From Rhodopirellula sp. (GTDB lineage: Bacteria > Planctomycetota > Planctomycetia > Pirellulales > Thermoguttaceae), in contig JAAYEH010000059.1 of NCBI GenBank assembly GCA_012728855.1, forward strand, positions 1 to 64,000: 64,000 bases of DNA, in the 5' to 3' direction. How positions within the stretch are numbered: the stretch's first letter is position 1; the number at the start of each line of letters is the position of its first letter. The notes beneath the pieces are model-generated. The model made no database searches. It had not been told where the DNA came from and saw nothing but the letters and a program-made list of their open reading frames with translations. Shown here one piece after another: positions 1 to 8,973 of this stretch. The translations under genes were made by a program, and so were the position numbers.

Positions 1-372
1 GGCCACGACGCGCTGGAGCGGTTTGAGAGCGTGCTGCATCTGCAACGGCTGGCGGAAACGATCCGCGACACGAGCCTCTGCGGCCTCGGGCAGACGGCGC
101 CCAATCCGGTTCTCAGCACGCTGCGCTGGTTCCGCGGCGAATATGAAGCGCATATCTACGAACGCCATTGCCCGGCGGCCGCCTGCAACGAACTGGTCAG
201 TTACCGGATCGACGCCGAGAAGTGCAAAGGCTGCACGCTCTGCCTGAAGAAGTGTCCGGCGGAGGCGATTGTCGGCACTGCCAAGACCCCGCATTACATC
301 ATCGAAGACCGCTGCATCGGCTGCGGAAGCTGCATCGACGCGTGTCGGATGGGCGCGATTATCAAGGCTTAG
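1..372 (+). CDS. C-terminal part of NuoF/HndC-like (HydB-type) NADH-binding hydrogenase subunit, truncated by window start
   Basis: Frame open from base 1; ends in two 4Fe-4S motifs ([24 protein letters not shown]), with a NuoF-like [19 protein letters not shown] stretch; directly upstream of HydA. Confidence 0.85.
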   Translation, partial: GHDALERFESVLHLQRLAETIRDTSLCGLGQTAPNPVLSTLRWFRGEYEAHIYERHCPAAACNELVSYRIDAEKCKGCTLCLKKCPAEAIVGTAKTPHYIIEDRCIGCGSCIDACRMGAIIKA

Positions 373-392
373 AAAAGGCTTAGGAACCCGAG

Positions 393-2114
393 ATGATTCC
401 GATCGAAGTCAACGGTAGAACGGTAGACGCCCAAGAGGGCGAAATGCTGCTGGCCGCTCTCCGCCGCGCGGGAGTTCGTGTGCCGACGCTCTGTCACATG
501 GAGGGGCTACCGCCCAGCGGGGCGTGCCGTATGTGCGTCGTCGAAGTCGAGGGACAGCGGGGTCTCGCGCCGAGTTGCGCCCTGCCCGTCTCGAAGGGAA
601 TGAAGGTAGAAACCCATTCCTCGCGAGCCGTGCGGGCGCGGCAGACGATCATCGAACTGCTGCTGGCGAACCATCCCGACGATTGCCTCTACTGTGTCCG
701 CAACGGCAATTGCGAGTTGCAGGGTCTGGCCGAAGAGCTGGGTGTCCGCCAGCGCCGCTACGCCGGCGAGAAGAGCCGCCACTACCTCGATCTTTCCAGT
801 CCCTCGATCGTCCGCGACCCGGCCAAGTGCATCCTCTGCGGTAAGTGCGTGCGGGTCTGCGAAGAGGTGCAGGGTGTCGGGGCCATCGATTTCATCGGTC
901 GCGGGTCGCGGGCGAAAATCGGCACGGCCTTCGACGAAGGGATGAACGTGTCGAGCTGCATCAACTGCGGCCAGTGCATCAACGTCTGTCCCACTGGAGC
1001 GCTGTGCGAACAGACTCACATCAAGGAGGTGCTCGAGGCCCTGGCCGATCCGGACAAGTTCGTCGTCGTGCAGCACGCGCCGGCCGTTTCGGTCACCCTC
1101 GGCGAAGAGTTCGGCCTGCCGGCCGGCGCCGACTGTATCGGTGCCATGACGGCCGCCCTGCGGTTACTTGGCTTCGATCGCGTCTTCGATACCGGCTTCA
1201 CTGCCGACCTGACGATCATGGAGGAAGGCTCGGAACTGATCCACCGTCTCCAGAACGGCGGCAAATTGCCGATGATGACCAGTTGCTCGCCAGGCTGGAT
1301 CAAGTACGTGGAAACTTTCTATCCGGACTTCGTGGAGAATCTCTCCACCTGCAAGAGCCCGCAGCAGATGATGGGTGCGATCATCAAGACCTGGTTCGCC
1401 CAGCGGGAAGGGATCGACGCGGCCAAGATCTTCAGCGTGAGCGTGATGCCCTGCACGGCGAAGAAGTTCGAGGCGGGCCGTCCGGAGATGGGCCGCGACG
1501 GCCTGGCCGACATCGACGCGGTGCTCACCACCCGCGAATTAGCCCGCATCATTCGGATGCGTGGCCTCGATCTACGAGAAATCGAACCCGATACGGCCGA
1601 CACTCCCTTCGGCGAACGGACCACGGCGGGCAAGCTCTTCGGCGCCTCCGGCGGCGTGATGGAGGCGGCGATCCGCACGGCCCATTTTCTGGCCACCGGC
1701 CGGGAGATGGGCGACCTGAAGGTCGAGGCGGTTCGCGGCATGGAAGGAACCAAAGAGGCGAGGGTTCACGTCAACGGCACGGAACTGGGCGTGGCCGTGG
1801 TCAACGGACTCGGCAACGCCGCCAAGCTGCTCGATCAGATTCGCGACGGCCGCAGCGACCTGCACTTCATCGAGGTGATGACCTGTCCGGGCGGTTGCGT
1901 CGGCGGCGGCGGCCAGCCGATCCGGCTCAACCGCGATGCGGTCCGCGCCCGTATGCAGGGCCTGTACGACATCGACGAGAAGGAATCGGCCCGCACGTCG
2001 CACGGCAACCAATCGGTCCAGCGGCTCTACGAGGAATTCCTCGAGAAACCGTTGGGCGAGAAAAGCCGTGTTTTGCTGCACACCCACTACGCTCAGCGCG
2101 AGGCGCTGGTGTGA
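393..2114 (+). CDS. hydA: [FeFe]-hydrogenase catalytic subunit, NAD(P)-linked/bifurcating type (HydA/HndD-like)
   Basis: N-terminal 2Fe-2S domain, His-type cluster HPDDCLYCVRNGNCELQ, two 4Fe-4S motifs, H-cluster motifs TSCSPGW, MPCTAKKFE, EVMTCPGGCVGGGGQP, C-terminal small-subunit-like domain. Confidence 0.95.
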   Translation: MIPIEVNGRTVDAQEGEMLLAALRRAGVRVPTLCHMEGLPPSGACRMCVVEVEGQRGLAPSCALPVSKGMKVETHSSRAVRARQTIIELLLANHPDDCLYCVRNGNCELQGLAEELGVRQRRYAGEKSRHYLDLSSPSIVRDPAKCILCGKCVRVCEEVQGVGAIDFIGRGSRAKIGTAFDEGMNVSSCINCGQCINVCPTGALCEQTHIKEVLEALADPDKFVVVQHAPAVSVTLGEEFGLPAGADCIGAMTAALRLLGFDRVFDTGFTADLTIMEEGSELIHRLQNGGKLPMMTSCSPGWIKYVETFYPDFVENLSTCKSPQQMMGAIIKTWFAQREGIDAAKIFSVSVMPCTAKKFEAGRPEMGRDGLADIDAVLTTRELARIIRMRGLDLREIEPDTADTPFGERTTAGKLFGASGGVMEAAIRTAHFLATGREMGDLKVEAVRGMEGTKEARVHVNGTELGVAVVNGLGNAAKLLDQIRDGRSDLHFIEVMTCPGGCVGGGGQPIRLNRDAVRARMQGLYDIDEKESARTSHGNQSVQRLYEEFLEKPLGEKSRVLLHTHYAQREALV

Positions 2115-2118
2115 GGGA

Positions 2119-2153
2119 GAGAGTCAAGAGTCGAGGGTCGAGAGTCAAGAGCC
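2119..2153. repeat. Five tandem 7-mers (GAGAGTC AAGAGTC GAGGGTC GAGAGTC AAGAGCC)
   Basis: Direct reading of the intergenic sequence after hydA. Confidence 0.8.
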
Positions 2154-2256
2154 AAACCATGAGACGGATCCTCGATGCGTCGCCACCTCCGGCTGACAAA
2201 ACATATTCATTGGCCTTCGGGCAAAACCTACGCACTCCCCAGGGGAGAACCACCCC

Positions 2257-4242
2257 ATGAGCGCCGCATTCGTGACGACCGTCAAAGAGCGGTGCCGCAT
2301 GTGTTACACGTGCGTGCGGGAGTGTCCGGCCAAGGCGATTCGCATCGTCGACGGGCAGGCGGAGGTGATCGCCCAGCGTTGCATCGCCTGCGGCAACTGC
2401 GTCCGCGTCTGCTCGCAGTACGCCAAGCAGGTTCGCAACACGACCGATCTGGTTCGCGCCCTCTTGACCTCCGGCCGCCGGGTCGCCGCCTGCCTGGCCC
2501 CCAGCTTTCCCGCCGAGTTCACCGAGATGGACTACCCGCGGCTGGTCGGCATGTTGCGGGCGATGGGTTTCACGTTCGTTCAGGAAGTGTCGTTCGGGGC
2601 CGATCTGGTGGCTCGCCGGTATCGGCAACTGATGGGCAAGCCCAACGGCCGTCGCCATATCGCCACCACCTGCCCGGCGATCATCGAATACGTCGAAAAG
2701 TATCTGCCCGACCTGATCGACTCGCTGGCGCCGATCGTTTCGCCGATGATCGCCACGGCGCGCGTGCTCCGCAAGTTACACGGCGACGACGTGGCTGTGG
2801 TCTTCATCGGCCCTTGCATCGCCAAGAAGGTGGAGTCGGAGAGCGCGGAGGTCGCCGGCGAGATCGACGCGGTGCTAACCTTCCTCGAACTCCGCGAGAT
2901 GTTCGAGGAAGACCGCCTGTTGCCGGAAGACGTGGAGCCCAGCGGCTTCGATCTACCGCACGGCGGCGCCGGCGCGCTGTTTCCCATCAGCCGCGGCATG
3001 CTCCAGGCGGCTAAGCTGAGGGAGGATCTGATGACCGGCGAGGTCGTTGCCACGCACGGTCGAACCCACATGCTCGAAGCGCTGCGGGAATTCGCCGACG
3101 GCGACCTGGGGGCGGAACTGTTGGAGGTTCTCTGCTGCGAGGGGTGCATCATGGGGGCGGGCATCCGCAACGAGTCGCCGCTGTTCAACCGCCGCCGCCG
3201 CGTCCGCAAACACGTCTGCTGGCGGATGGAGGAGGTCGACCCTGCCCGCTGGCACGACGACATGGAGACCTTCGCCAACGTCGATCTCTCGCGGCGGTTC
3301 GAACCGGACGATCAGCGGATTCCCTCGCCGGCGCAGTCCGAAATCGCCATGATCATGGCGCGGATGGGCAAATGCAATCCGGACGATGAACTGAACTGCG
3401 GCGCCTGCGGCTACGATACCTGCCGCGAACACGCGGTGGCGATCTACAAGGGGCTGGCGGAGAACGAGATGTGTCTACCCTACACGATCGACCAACTCCG
3501 CCAGGCGATCAAGGAGGTGGAGGCCTCGCACGCGCAGTTGGCCAGTGCCCAGGAGGCGCTGGTGCAGTCGGAGAAACTGGCCAGCATGGGCCAATTGGCC
3601 GCCGGCATCGCCCACGAAGTGAACAACCCGCTGGGTGTGGTGTTGATGTACGCCCATCTCTTGCTGGACGACTGCGCCGAACAGTCGGCGATGCGCGAGG
3701 ACTTGCAGATGATCGTCGAGCAGGCCGACCGCTGCAAAAAGATCGTCGCCGGCCTGCTCCATTTCGCCAGGCAGAACAAAGTGGTCCGTTATCCGGCGGA
3801 TATGTGCGAACTGGCCGACCGGGCGCTTCGCGGCGTGCAGGCGCCGGCGAACATTGCGGTCGTCCGCGATTACCAGTTGGCCGACCCGGTGGCCGAAGTC
3901 GACCGCGACCAGATCGTCCAGGTGCTCACCAACTTGATTTCCAACGCCGTGGCGGCGATGGAGGACGGCGGCACACTCGCGCTCCACAGCAGCGGCGACG
4001 CGTCGCGAGTGCGGTTGAGCGTGAGCGACACCGGCGTCGGCATTCCCGAAGAGAATCGCAAGAAGATTTTCGAGCCGTTCTTTACCACGAAGCAGATGGG
4101 CAAGGGGACCGGCCTCGGACTGGCCGTGACCTACGGAATCGTCAAGATGCACTGCGGCGACATCCACGTCCAGTCCAACGCCGATCCGGCGGCAGGCCCG
4201 ACCGGGTCGACGTTTACCGTCACGCTGCCGCGCCGCGAATAA
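2257..4242 (+). CDS. Sensory [FeFe]-hydrogenase-like protein fused to histidine kinase (2x4Fe-4S, H-cluster-like domain, FeS domain, HisKA, HATPase)
   Basis: N-terminal [24 protein letters not shown]; divergent H-cluster motifs [46 protein letters not shown]-box [18 protein letters not shown] boxes [10 protein letters not shown] and GKGTGLGLA. Confidence 0.93.
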   Translation: MSAAFVTTVKERCRMCYTCVRECPAKAIRIVDGQAEVIAQRCIACGNCVRVCSQYAKQVRNTTDLVRALLTSGRRVAACLAPSFPAEFTEMDYPRLVGMLRAMGFTFVQEVSFGADLVARRYRQLMGKPNGRRHIATTCPAIIEYVEKYLPDLIDSLAPIVSPMIATARVLRKLHGDDVAVVFIGPCIAKKVESESAEVAGEIDAVLTFLELREMFEEDRLLPEDVEPSGFDLPHGGAGALFPISRGMLQAAKLREDLMTGEVVATHGRTHMLEALREFADGDLGAELLEVLCCEGCIMGAGIRNESPLFNRRRRVRKHVCWRMEEVDPARWHDDMETFANVDLSRRFEPDDQRIPSPAQSEIAMIMARMGKCNPDDELNCGACGYDTCREHAVAIYKGLAENEMCLPYTIDQLRQAIKEVEASHAQLASAQEALVQSEKLASMGQLAAGIAHEVNNPLGVVLMYAHLLLDDCAEQSAMREDLQMIVEQADRCKKIVAGLLHFARQNKVVRYPADMCELADRALRGVQAPANIAVVRDYQLADPVAEVDRDQIVQVLTNLISNAVAAMEDGGTLALHSSGDASRVRLSVSDTGVGIPEENRKKIFEPFFTTKQMGKGTGLGLAVTYGIVKMHCGDIHVQSNADPAAGPTGSTFTVTLPRRE

Positions 4243-4267
4243 CCCAGAAGAAAGAAAGGCCCCAACC

Positions 4268-4702
4268 ATGAATACCCCGGCAACGAATCCCCACCCTGCT
4301 TCCTCGCTTCCCGTCTCGCGGCGGACCGTTCTTTTGGTCGACGACGACTCCGATTTCCTCTTCCAGCAGCGGGTGCAGCTCGAGGCCGCCGGTTTCGAGG
4401 TTCTCGCCGCCGTGGGCCAGGGCGAAGCGAGCGAGATCCTCGACCGCCACCGCCCCGACCTTGCGGTGATCGACCTGATGATGGAAAATGCAGATGCGGG
4501 GTTCACCCTCTCGTATCACATCAAGAAGAAAGACCCCACGATCCCCGTGATCATGGTCACCTCGGTCAACAGCGTGACCGGGATGGATTTCGACGCCACG
4601 GCCGACGAGCAGCGAGCCTGGATCAAGGCCGACGCCTTCCTCGCCAAGCCGATCCGTTTCGAACAGCTCAAGCTCCAGATCGATCGACTGCTGAAGGAAT
4701 AG
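4268..4702 (+). CDS. Stand-alone response regulator receiver protein
   Basis: TVLLVDDDSDF, phosphoacceptor AVIDLMME, K in FLAKPIR; no output domain. Confidence 0.9.
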   Translation: MNTPATNPHPASSLPVSRRTVLLVDDDSDFLFQQRVQLEAAGFEVLAAVGQGEASEILDRHRPDLAVIDLMMENADAGFTLSYHIKKKDPTIPVIMVTSVNSVTGMDFDATADEQRAWIKADAFLAKPIRFEQLKLQIDRLLKE

Positions 4703-4706
4703 CCCG

Positions 4707-5831
4707 ATGGACAAACTGCGGGTGCTGGTAACCGACGATGAGCCGGGAATGCGGCTGGGTGTGTCGCGGACACTCCGCGACTTTACGGTCCGCATCCCCG
4801 ACGTCGACGGCGACGTGGCTTTCGCCGTCGAGCAGGCGGAGACCGGCGAAGCCGCCCTGGAGATCATCGAGCGGAGCCCGCCCGACATCCTGCTATTGGA
4901 CCACAAGATGCCCGGCATGAGCGGCCTGGACGTGCTGGACCGGCTGGCCGGCATGTCGCTGGACATGCTCACGATCATGATCACGGCCTACGCCTCGATC
5001 GAGACGGCCGTCACCGCCACCAAGCGAGGCGCCTACGACTTCCTCGCCAAGCCGTTCACGCCTGACGAATTGAAAAACACCGTCCGCAAGACTGCCGCCC
5101 GCCTGATCCTGGCCAAGCAAGCCCGCCGGTTGGCCGAGGAGAAGCGGCAGGTCCGCTTTCAGTTCATCCGCGTGTTGGGCCACGAACTAAAAGCCCCCTT
5201 GAACGCCATCGACGGCTACCTGCAGATGATCAAGGATCGCACGCTGGGCGACGACTTATCGGCCTACGGAGAATCGGTCGAGCGGAGCATGGTTCGCATC
5301 GAGGGGATGCGGAAACTGATTGCCGATTTGCTGGATATGACGCAGATCGAGTCGGGCAACAAGAACCGCCGGCTGGAAGCGGTCGATCTGCCTGCCGTCG
5401 CCCGCCTGGCCGCCGAGACACTCGCTCCACAAGCGGCGGCGCGCGAAATCATGCTGGAAATCCACGGCGACCCGTCGGTTGTGATGACCGCCGACCGCAG
5501 CGAAATGGAGATGATCTTCAACAATCTCCTTTCCAACGCGATCAAATACAACCGCCAGGGCGGTCGGGTGGACGCGACCTTGTCCAAGGCAAACGATCGG
5601 GTGACCATCCAAGTCGCCGACACCGGCATCGGCATGAGCGGCGAGGAGGTCGAGCGGCTCTTCGGCGAATTTGTCCGCATCCGCAACGAGAAGACCCGCG
5701 ACATCCTCGGCAGCGGCCTGGGACTTTCGATCGTCAAGAAGCTGGCGACGCTCTACGGCGGCGAAACCGCGGTCGAAAGCCGTCCGGGCGAGGGGAGCAC
5801 GTTCTCGGTGACGGTGCGAGACCAGGGCTGA
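4707..5831 (+). CDS. Receiver-histidine kinase hybrid
   Basis: REC (VTDDEPGMR, LLLDHKMPGMSG, FLAKPF) followed by HisKA (FIRVLGHELKAPLNAI) and HATPase (NLLSNAIKYN, DTGIGMS, GSGLGLSIV). Confidence 0.93.
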   Translation: MDKLRVLVTDDEPGMRLGVSRTLRDFTVRIPDVDGDVAFAVEQAETGEAALEIIERSPPDILLLDHKMPGMSGLDVLDRLAGMSLDMLTIMITAYASIETAVTATKRGAYDFLAKPFTPDELKNTVRKTAARLILAKQARRLAEEKRQVRFQFIRVLGHELKAPLNAIDGYLQMIKDRTLGDDLSAYGESVERSMVRIEGMRKLIADLLDMTQIESGNKNRRLEAVDLPAVARLAAETLAPQAAAREIMLEIHGDPSVVMTADRSEMEMIFNNLLSNAIKYNRQGGRVDATLSKANDRVTIQVADTGIGMSGEEVERLFGEFVRIRNEKTRDILGSGLGLSIVKKLATLYGGETAVESRPGEGSTFSVTVRDQG

Positions 5832-5887
5832 TGCCTCACACGGTGGACGCCGCCAAGGGAATTGCCAAGGGAGCGGCTTTTCCAGAC

Positions 5888-5986
5888 GAACCGCAGAATG
5901 TCGAACAAGGAATGTCCAACGGCGAAGTGATCGCGATCTTCGTCCCTTCAACATTCTTCGGTTCCTTGTTCGATATTCTGCGGTTC
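5888..5986. repeat. 99-bp palindrome-ended intergenic element, copy 1
   Basis: 24-nt inverted termini gaaccgcagaatgtcgaacaagga / tccttgttcgatattctgcggttc; closely matches 7762-7860. Confidence 0.9.
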
Positions 5987-6087
5987 AAAGCAGGAACGTT
6001 GGTTGGGATCATTGGCGGCGGCTGCGGGGAGAATTGGAACCACCTTCCGGTGGGACATTCGCTGTGGCTGCTCAGGTTTTCTGTCCG

Positions 6088-6135
6088 TTGACGAATCGGC
6101 GATTCTTGTATAGAATGTCCATAAAACGTGGACAT
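6088..6135 (+). promoter_or_regulatory. Predicted promoter (TTGACG-17-TAGAAT) with overlapping operator ATGTCCA-N7-TGGACAT for abiE
   Basis: -35 at 6088-6093, -10 at 6111-6116, perfect 7-bp inverted repeat 6115-6121/6129-6135. Confidence 0.6.
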
Positions 6136-6814
6136 ACCATGCATCTCTCGAGGCCCTGATGTGGTGGAAACAGCGGAAATGCGGCAGCAGTTCGGCCGCG
6201 ATGTCTTTGACTACCAGCAGTTGACGGCTTGCCTGTCGCACCTGCGAAAGCCGCGGGACAGGATCCACAAGTTGCTGGCGAAGGGCGACATCGTTCGCAT
6301 CCGCAAGGGGCTCTATACGTTCGGCCGCATGTACCGCCGCGAGTCCCTCAGCCTCGAGGTACTGGCCAACCTGATCCACGGCCCATCCTACATCAGCCTC
6401 GATTATGCGCTGAGCTGCCACGGCCTGATCCCGGAGCGCGTCTCGACGGTGACCTCGGTCGCCTTGGGGCGGTCTCGCCAATTCGACACGCCGCTCGGCA
6501 CCTTCACGTACCAATCGCTTTCTCTGCCACGCTATGCTCTGGGCGCGGACCTGGTGGAATCTTCGGCGGGGTGTTTTCTGATCGCTTGCGCGGAAAAGGC
6601 GCTGGCGGACAAGGTCTGGACCGACAAGCGGTTCAGCGGTGCCAGCCGGTCGGACTTCCGGCCTTACCTTGAAGAGGATCTGCGGATCGACCCGGCCGAT
6701 TTGGCTCGCCTTGACCGCTCCCGCTTTCAGATAATTCAGCAAGCCTACCGCTCCAAGAAGATTGGAAATTTGTTCCGTTTCCTCGCTTCACTTGGCGAGC
6801 CCTCCCATGCATGA
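6128..6814 (+). CDS. AbiEi-family type IV antitoxin / transcriptional repressor (start codon uncertain, maybe GTG 6161 or ATG 6179)
   Basis: wHTH-like N terminus (LAKGDIVRIRKGLYTFG), AbiEi-like architecture, overlaps downstream AbiEii-like nucleotidyltransferase. Confidence 0.8.
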   Translation: MDIPCISRGPDVVETAEMRQQFGRDVFDYQQLTACLSHLRKPRDRIHKLLAKGDIVRIRKGLYTFGRMYRRESLSLEVLANLIHGPSYISLDYALSCHGLIPERVSTVTSVALGRSRQFDTPLGTFTYQSLSLPRYALGADLVESSAGCFLIACAEKALADKVWTDKRFSGASRSDFRPYLEEDLRIDPADLARLDRSRFQIIQQAYRSKKIGNLFRFLASLGEPSHA

Positions 6815-7676
6815 CGCAATCCGGAGCATGCTGAATCGGTATGAATGTCAGACCCGCGACGAGTCGGTCAACGCGTTGCGGGAGATCCTGCAGGAACTGG
6901 CCCTCCTGGGACTCTGGCGGGGGAAGTTTTTCGAACATGCTGCCTTCTACGGCGGCACCGCCTTACGCGTGCTCTACGGTTTGGATCGCTACTCGGAGGA
7001 TCTCGACTTCTCCCTGTTGAGGCCCAACGCAACCTTCCATCTGGGCGACTTTGGCGACGCGCTGCTCAGAGAGATCCGCAGCTTCGGGTTTGAAGTCGAT
7101 TTCCAGCCGCGTGAGAAGCTCGCACGAAGCAGGATTGAGTCGGCGTTCTTAAAGGCGAACACCTATCGGCAGTTGCTTGTCATCGATCCCGGAGAGGAGT
7201 TGCTGCGGGGGCTTCCTGCGGGCAAAACGCTGAAGATCCGACTCGAGGTGGACACCGATCCTCCGGACGGGTTCGAGACCGAGAGCAGATACCTGCTCCA
7301 ACCGATCCCATTCGCTCTGCGGGTATATCGGTTGCCCGACCTGTTTGCCGGCAAGCTGCACGCAGTTCTCTGCCGGAGGTGGAAGAGCCGGGTCAAGGGG
7401 CGGGACTGGTACGATCTGGTCTGGTACACCGCTCGCCATCCGCAGGTGAATCTTGCTCACTTGGAGACGCGCATGCGGCAGTCCGGCGACTACGGCGAGG
7501 ACGAACCACTCACGCGAGTCCGGCTTCTGGATCTGCTGCGCCAGCGCATCCGGCAAGTGGACGTCGCCGCACTCCGGGACGAAGTGGCCCCCTTCGTACG
7601 CCAGCGCCGGTCGCTGGAGGTTTGGTCGGCAGCGTTTTTCCTACAGACAATCGAAAGGATCGAGGCGGCTCAATAG
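6807..7676 (+). CDS. AbiEii/AbiGii-family nucleotidyltransferase toxin
   Basis: FYGGTALRVLYGLDRYSEDLDFSLL motif; 8-bp overlap with the upstream antitoxin ORF. Confidence 0.88.
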   Translation: MHDAIRSMLNRYECQTRDESVNALREILQELALLGLWRGKFFEHAAFYGGTALRVLYGLDRYSEDLDFSLLRPNATFHLGDFGDALLREIRSFGFEVDFQPREKLARSRIESAFLKANTYRQLLVIDPGEELLRGLPAGKTLKIRLEVDTDPPDGFETESRYLLQPIPFALRVYRLPDLFAGKLHAVLCRRWKSRVKGRDWYDLVWYTARHPQVNLAHLETRMRQSGDYGEDEPLTRVRLLDLLRQRIRQVDVAALRDEVAPFVRQRRSLEVWSAAFFLQTIERIEAAQ

Positions 7677-7761
7677 CCCGGCGCCGGCGTCGGATTCTCC
7701 ATAACGAACCCGCTCGCGGAGCTTCGCTCGGGCATTCGGCCGTTCCTGAGAAGAACGAATT

Positions 7762-7860
7762 GAACCGCAGAATATCGAACAAGGAATGTCCAACGGCGAA
7801 GTCACTGCGATCTCTGTCCCTTCAACATTCAGCGGTTCCTTGTTCGATATTCTGCAGTTC
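7762..7860. repeat. 99-bp palindrome-ended intergenic element, copy 2
   Basis: Same length and order as 5888-5986; 24-nt inverted termini. Confidence 0.9.
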
Positions 7861-7901
7861 AAAGAAGAAATACCCTGGATTGAGTCGTCAGGAGGAGTCG
7901 A

Positions 7902-8852
7902 ATGATGCGCGCAGCCGTAATTCCGAGATATGGGCCGCCCGCCGTGCTGGAAATCCGCGACGTTCCCCGCCCCGACGTGCGCCCGGGGCGGGTTCTGATC
8001 CGCGTTCGCGCCGCCGGGGTCAATCCGTTGGACTGGCGAATCCGCAGCGGTTCCCTCCGCCTGCTGTTGCCGCTGAAATTGCCATTGATTCCCGGCTACG
8101 ATGTCTCCGGCGAAGTGGCCGAGGTGGGCGAGGGAGTGACGCAGTTCCAGCCGGGCGATGAGGTGTTCGCTTTCCTCGATGCGATCCGCGGCGGCGCCTA
8201 TGCCGAATTCGTCGGCGCCTCCCCATCGGTCGTTGCGCGCAAGCCCGCCAACCTCAGCCATGAAGAGGCCGCCGCGGTGCCTCTGGCCGCTTCGACCGCG
8301 CTCTACGCCCTCCGTGACATCGCCAAGATCCACAGCCAGTCGGAGGTGCTCATCAACGGCGCCGCCGGCGGCGTCGGTTCGTTCGCGGTGCAACTGGCCA
8401 AGGCGCTGGGCGCTTGTGTGACGGGTGTTTGCGGTCCGGAGAACATCGATTTTGTCGGCCAGTTGGGGGCCGACCGTGCGCTCGACTACCACAAGACCGA
8501 CTTCACCCGCCAGCCGGAACAATACGATCTGGTGTTCGACGCGGTCTCCAAGAGTTCCTACGGGAAATGCCGGGGAGTCATGAAAACTCACGGCCACTAC
8601 GTTTCGACCGTGCCGACGCCGATGGAGTATTTCCACCAAGGCGTTACTTGGCTCTTGGGCGGACGGCGAAGTCATACCTTCCTGGTCCGCCCTCGCGGCG
8701 CCGACCTGCGGCACCTCGCGACGCTCATCGAGTCGGGCCGGCTTCGCCCGATCGTCCAGCGGGCCTACCCGCTGGACGAAGTCGCCCAAGCCCACGAGGC
8801 GAGCCAGGCAGGTCATGTCCGCGGCAAACTGGTCCTGCGGATCGGCGACTAA
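7902..8852 (+). CDS. Medium-chain NAD(P)-dependent alcohol dehydrogenase / quinone oxidoreductase family
   Basis: AAGVNPLDWRIRSG, VLINGAAGGVGSFAVQLAKALGA. Confidence 0.88.
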   Translation: MMRAAVIPRYGPPAVLEIRDVPRPDVRPGRVLIRVRAAGVNPLDWRIRSGSLRLLLPLKLPLIPGYDVSGEVAEVGEGVTQFQPGDEVFAFLDAIRGGAYAEFVGASPSVVARKPANLSHEEAAAVPLAASTALYALRDIAKIHSQSEVLINGAAGGVGSFAVQLAKALGACVTGVCGPENIDFVGQLGADRALDYHKTDFTRQPEQYDLVFDAVSKSSYGKCRGVMKTHGHYVSTVPTPMEYFHQGVTWLLGGRRSHTFLVRPRGADLRHLATLIESGRLRPIVQRAYPLDEVAQAHEASQAGHVRGKLVLRIGD

Positions 8853-8950
8853 GAGCCTATCCCAAAACCGTCGGGGACTGGCTCATTTTGCGGAGTCTTC
8901 GGAGCAGAATGTGCCTGTCCCCTTCTCCTCGAGGTTTTGGGATAGGCTCT
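8852..8950. repeat. Long hairpin element with GGGGACTGGCTC...GTGCCTGTCCCC core
   Basis: 18-bp outer inverted repeat agagcctatcccaaaacc/ggttttgggataggctct plus inner inverted repeat. Confidence 0.9.
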
Positions 8951-8973
8951 AAGCATCGGCGTCGATAACGGGG

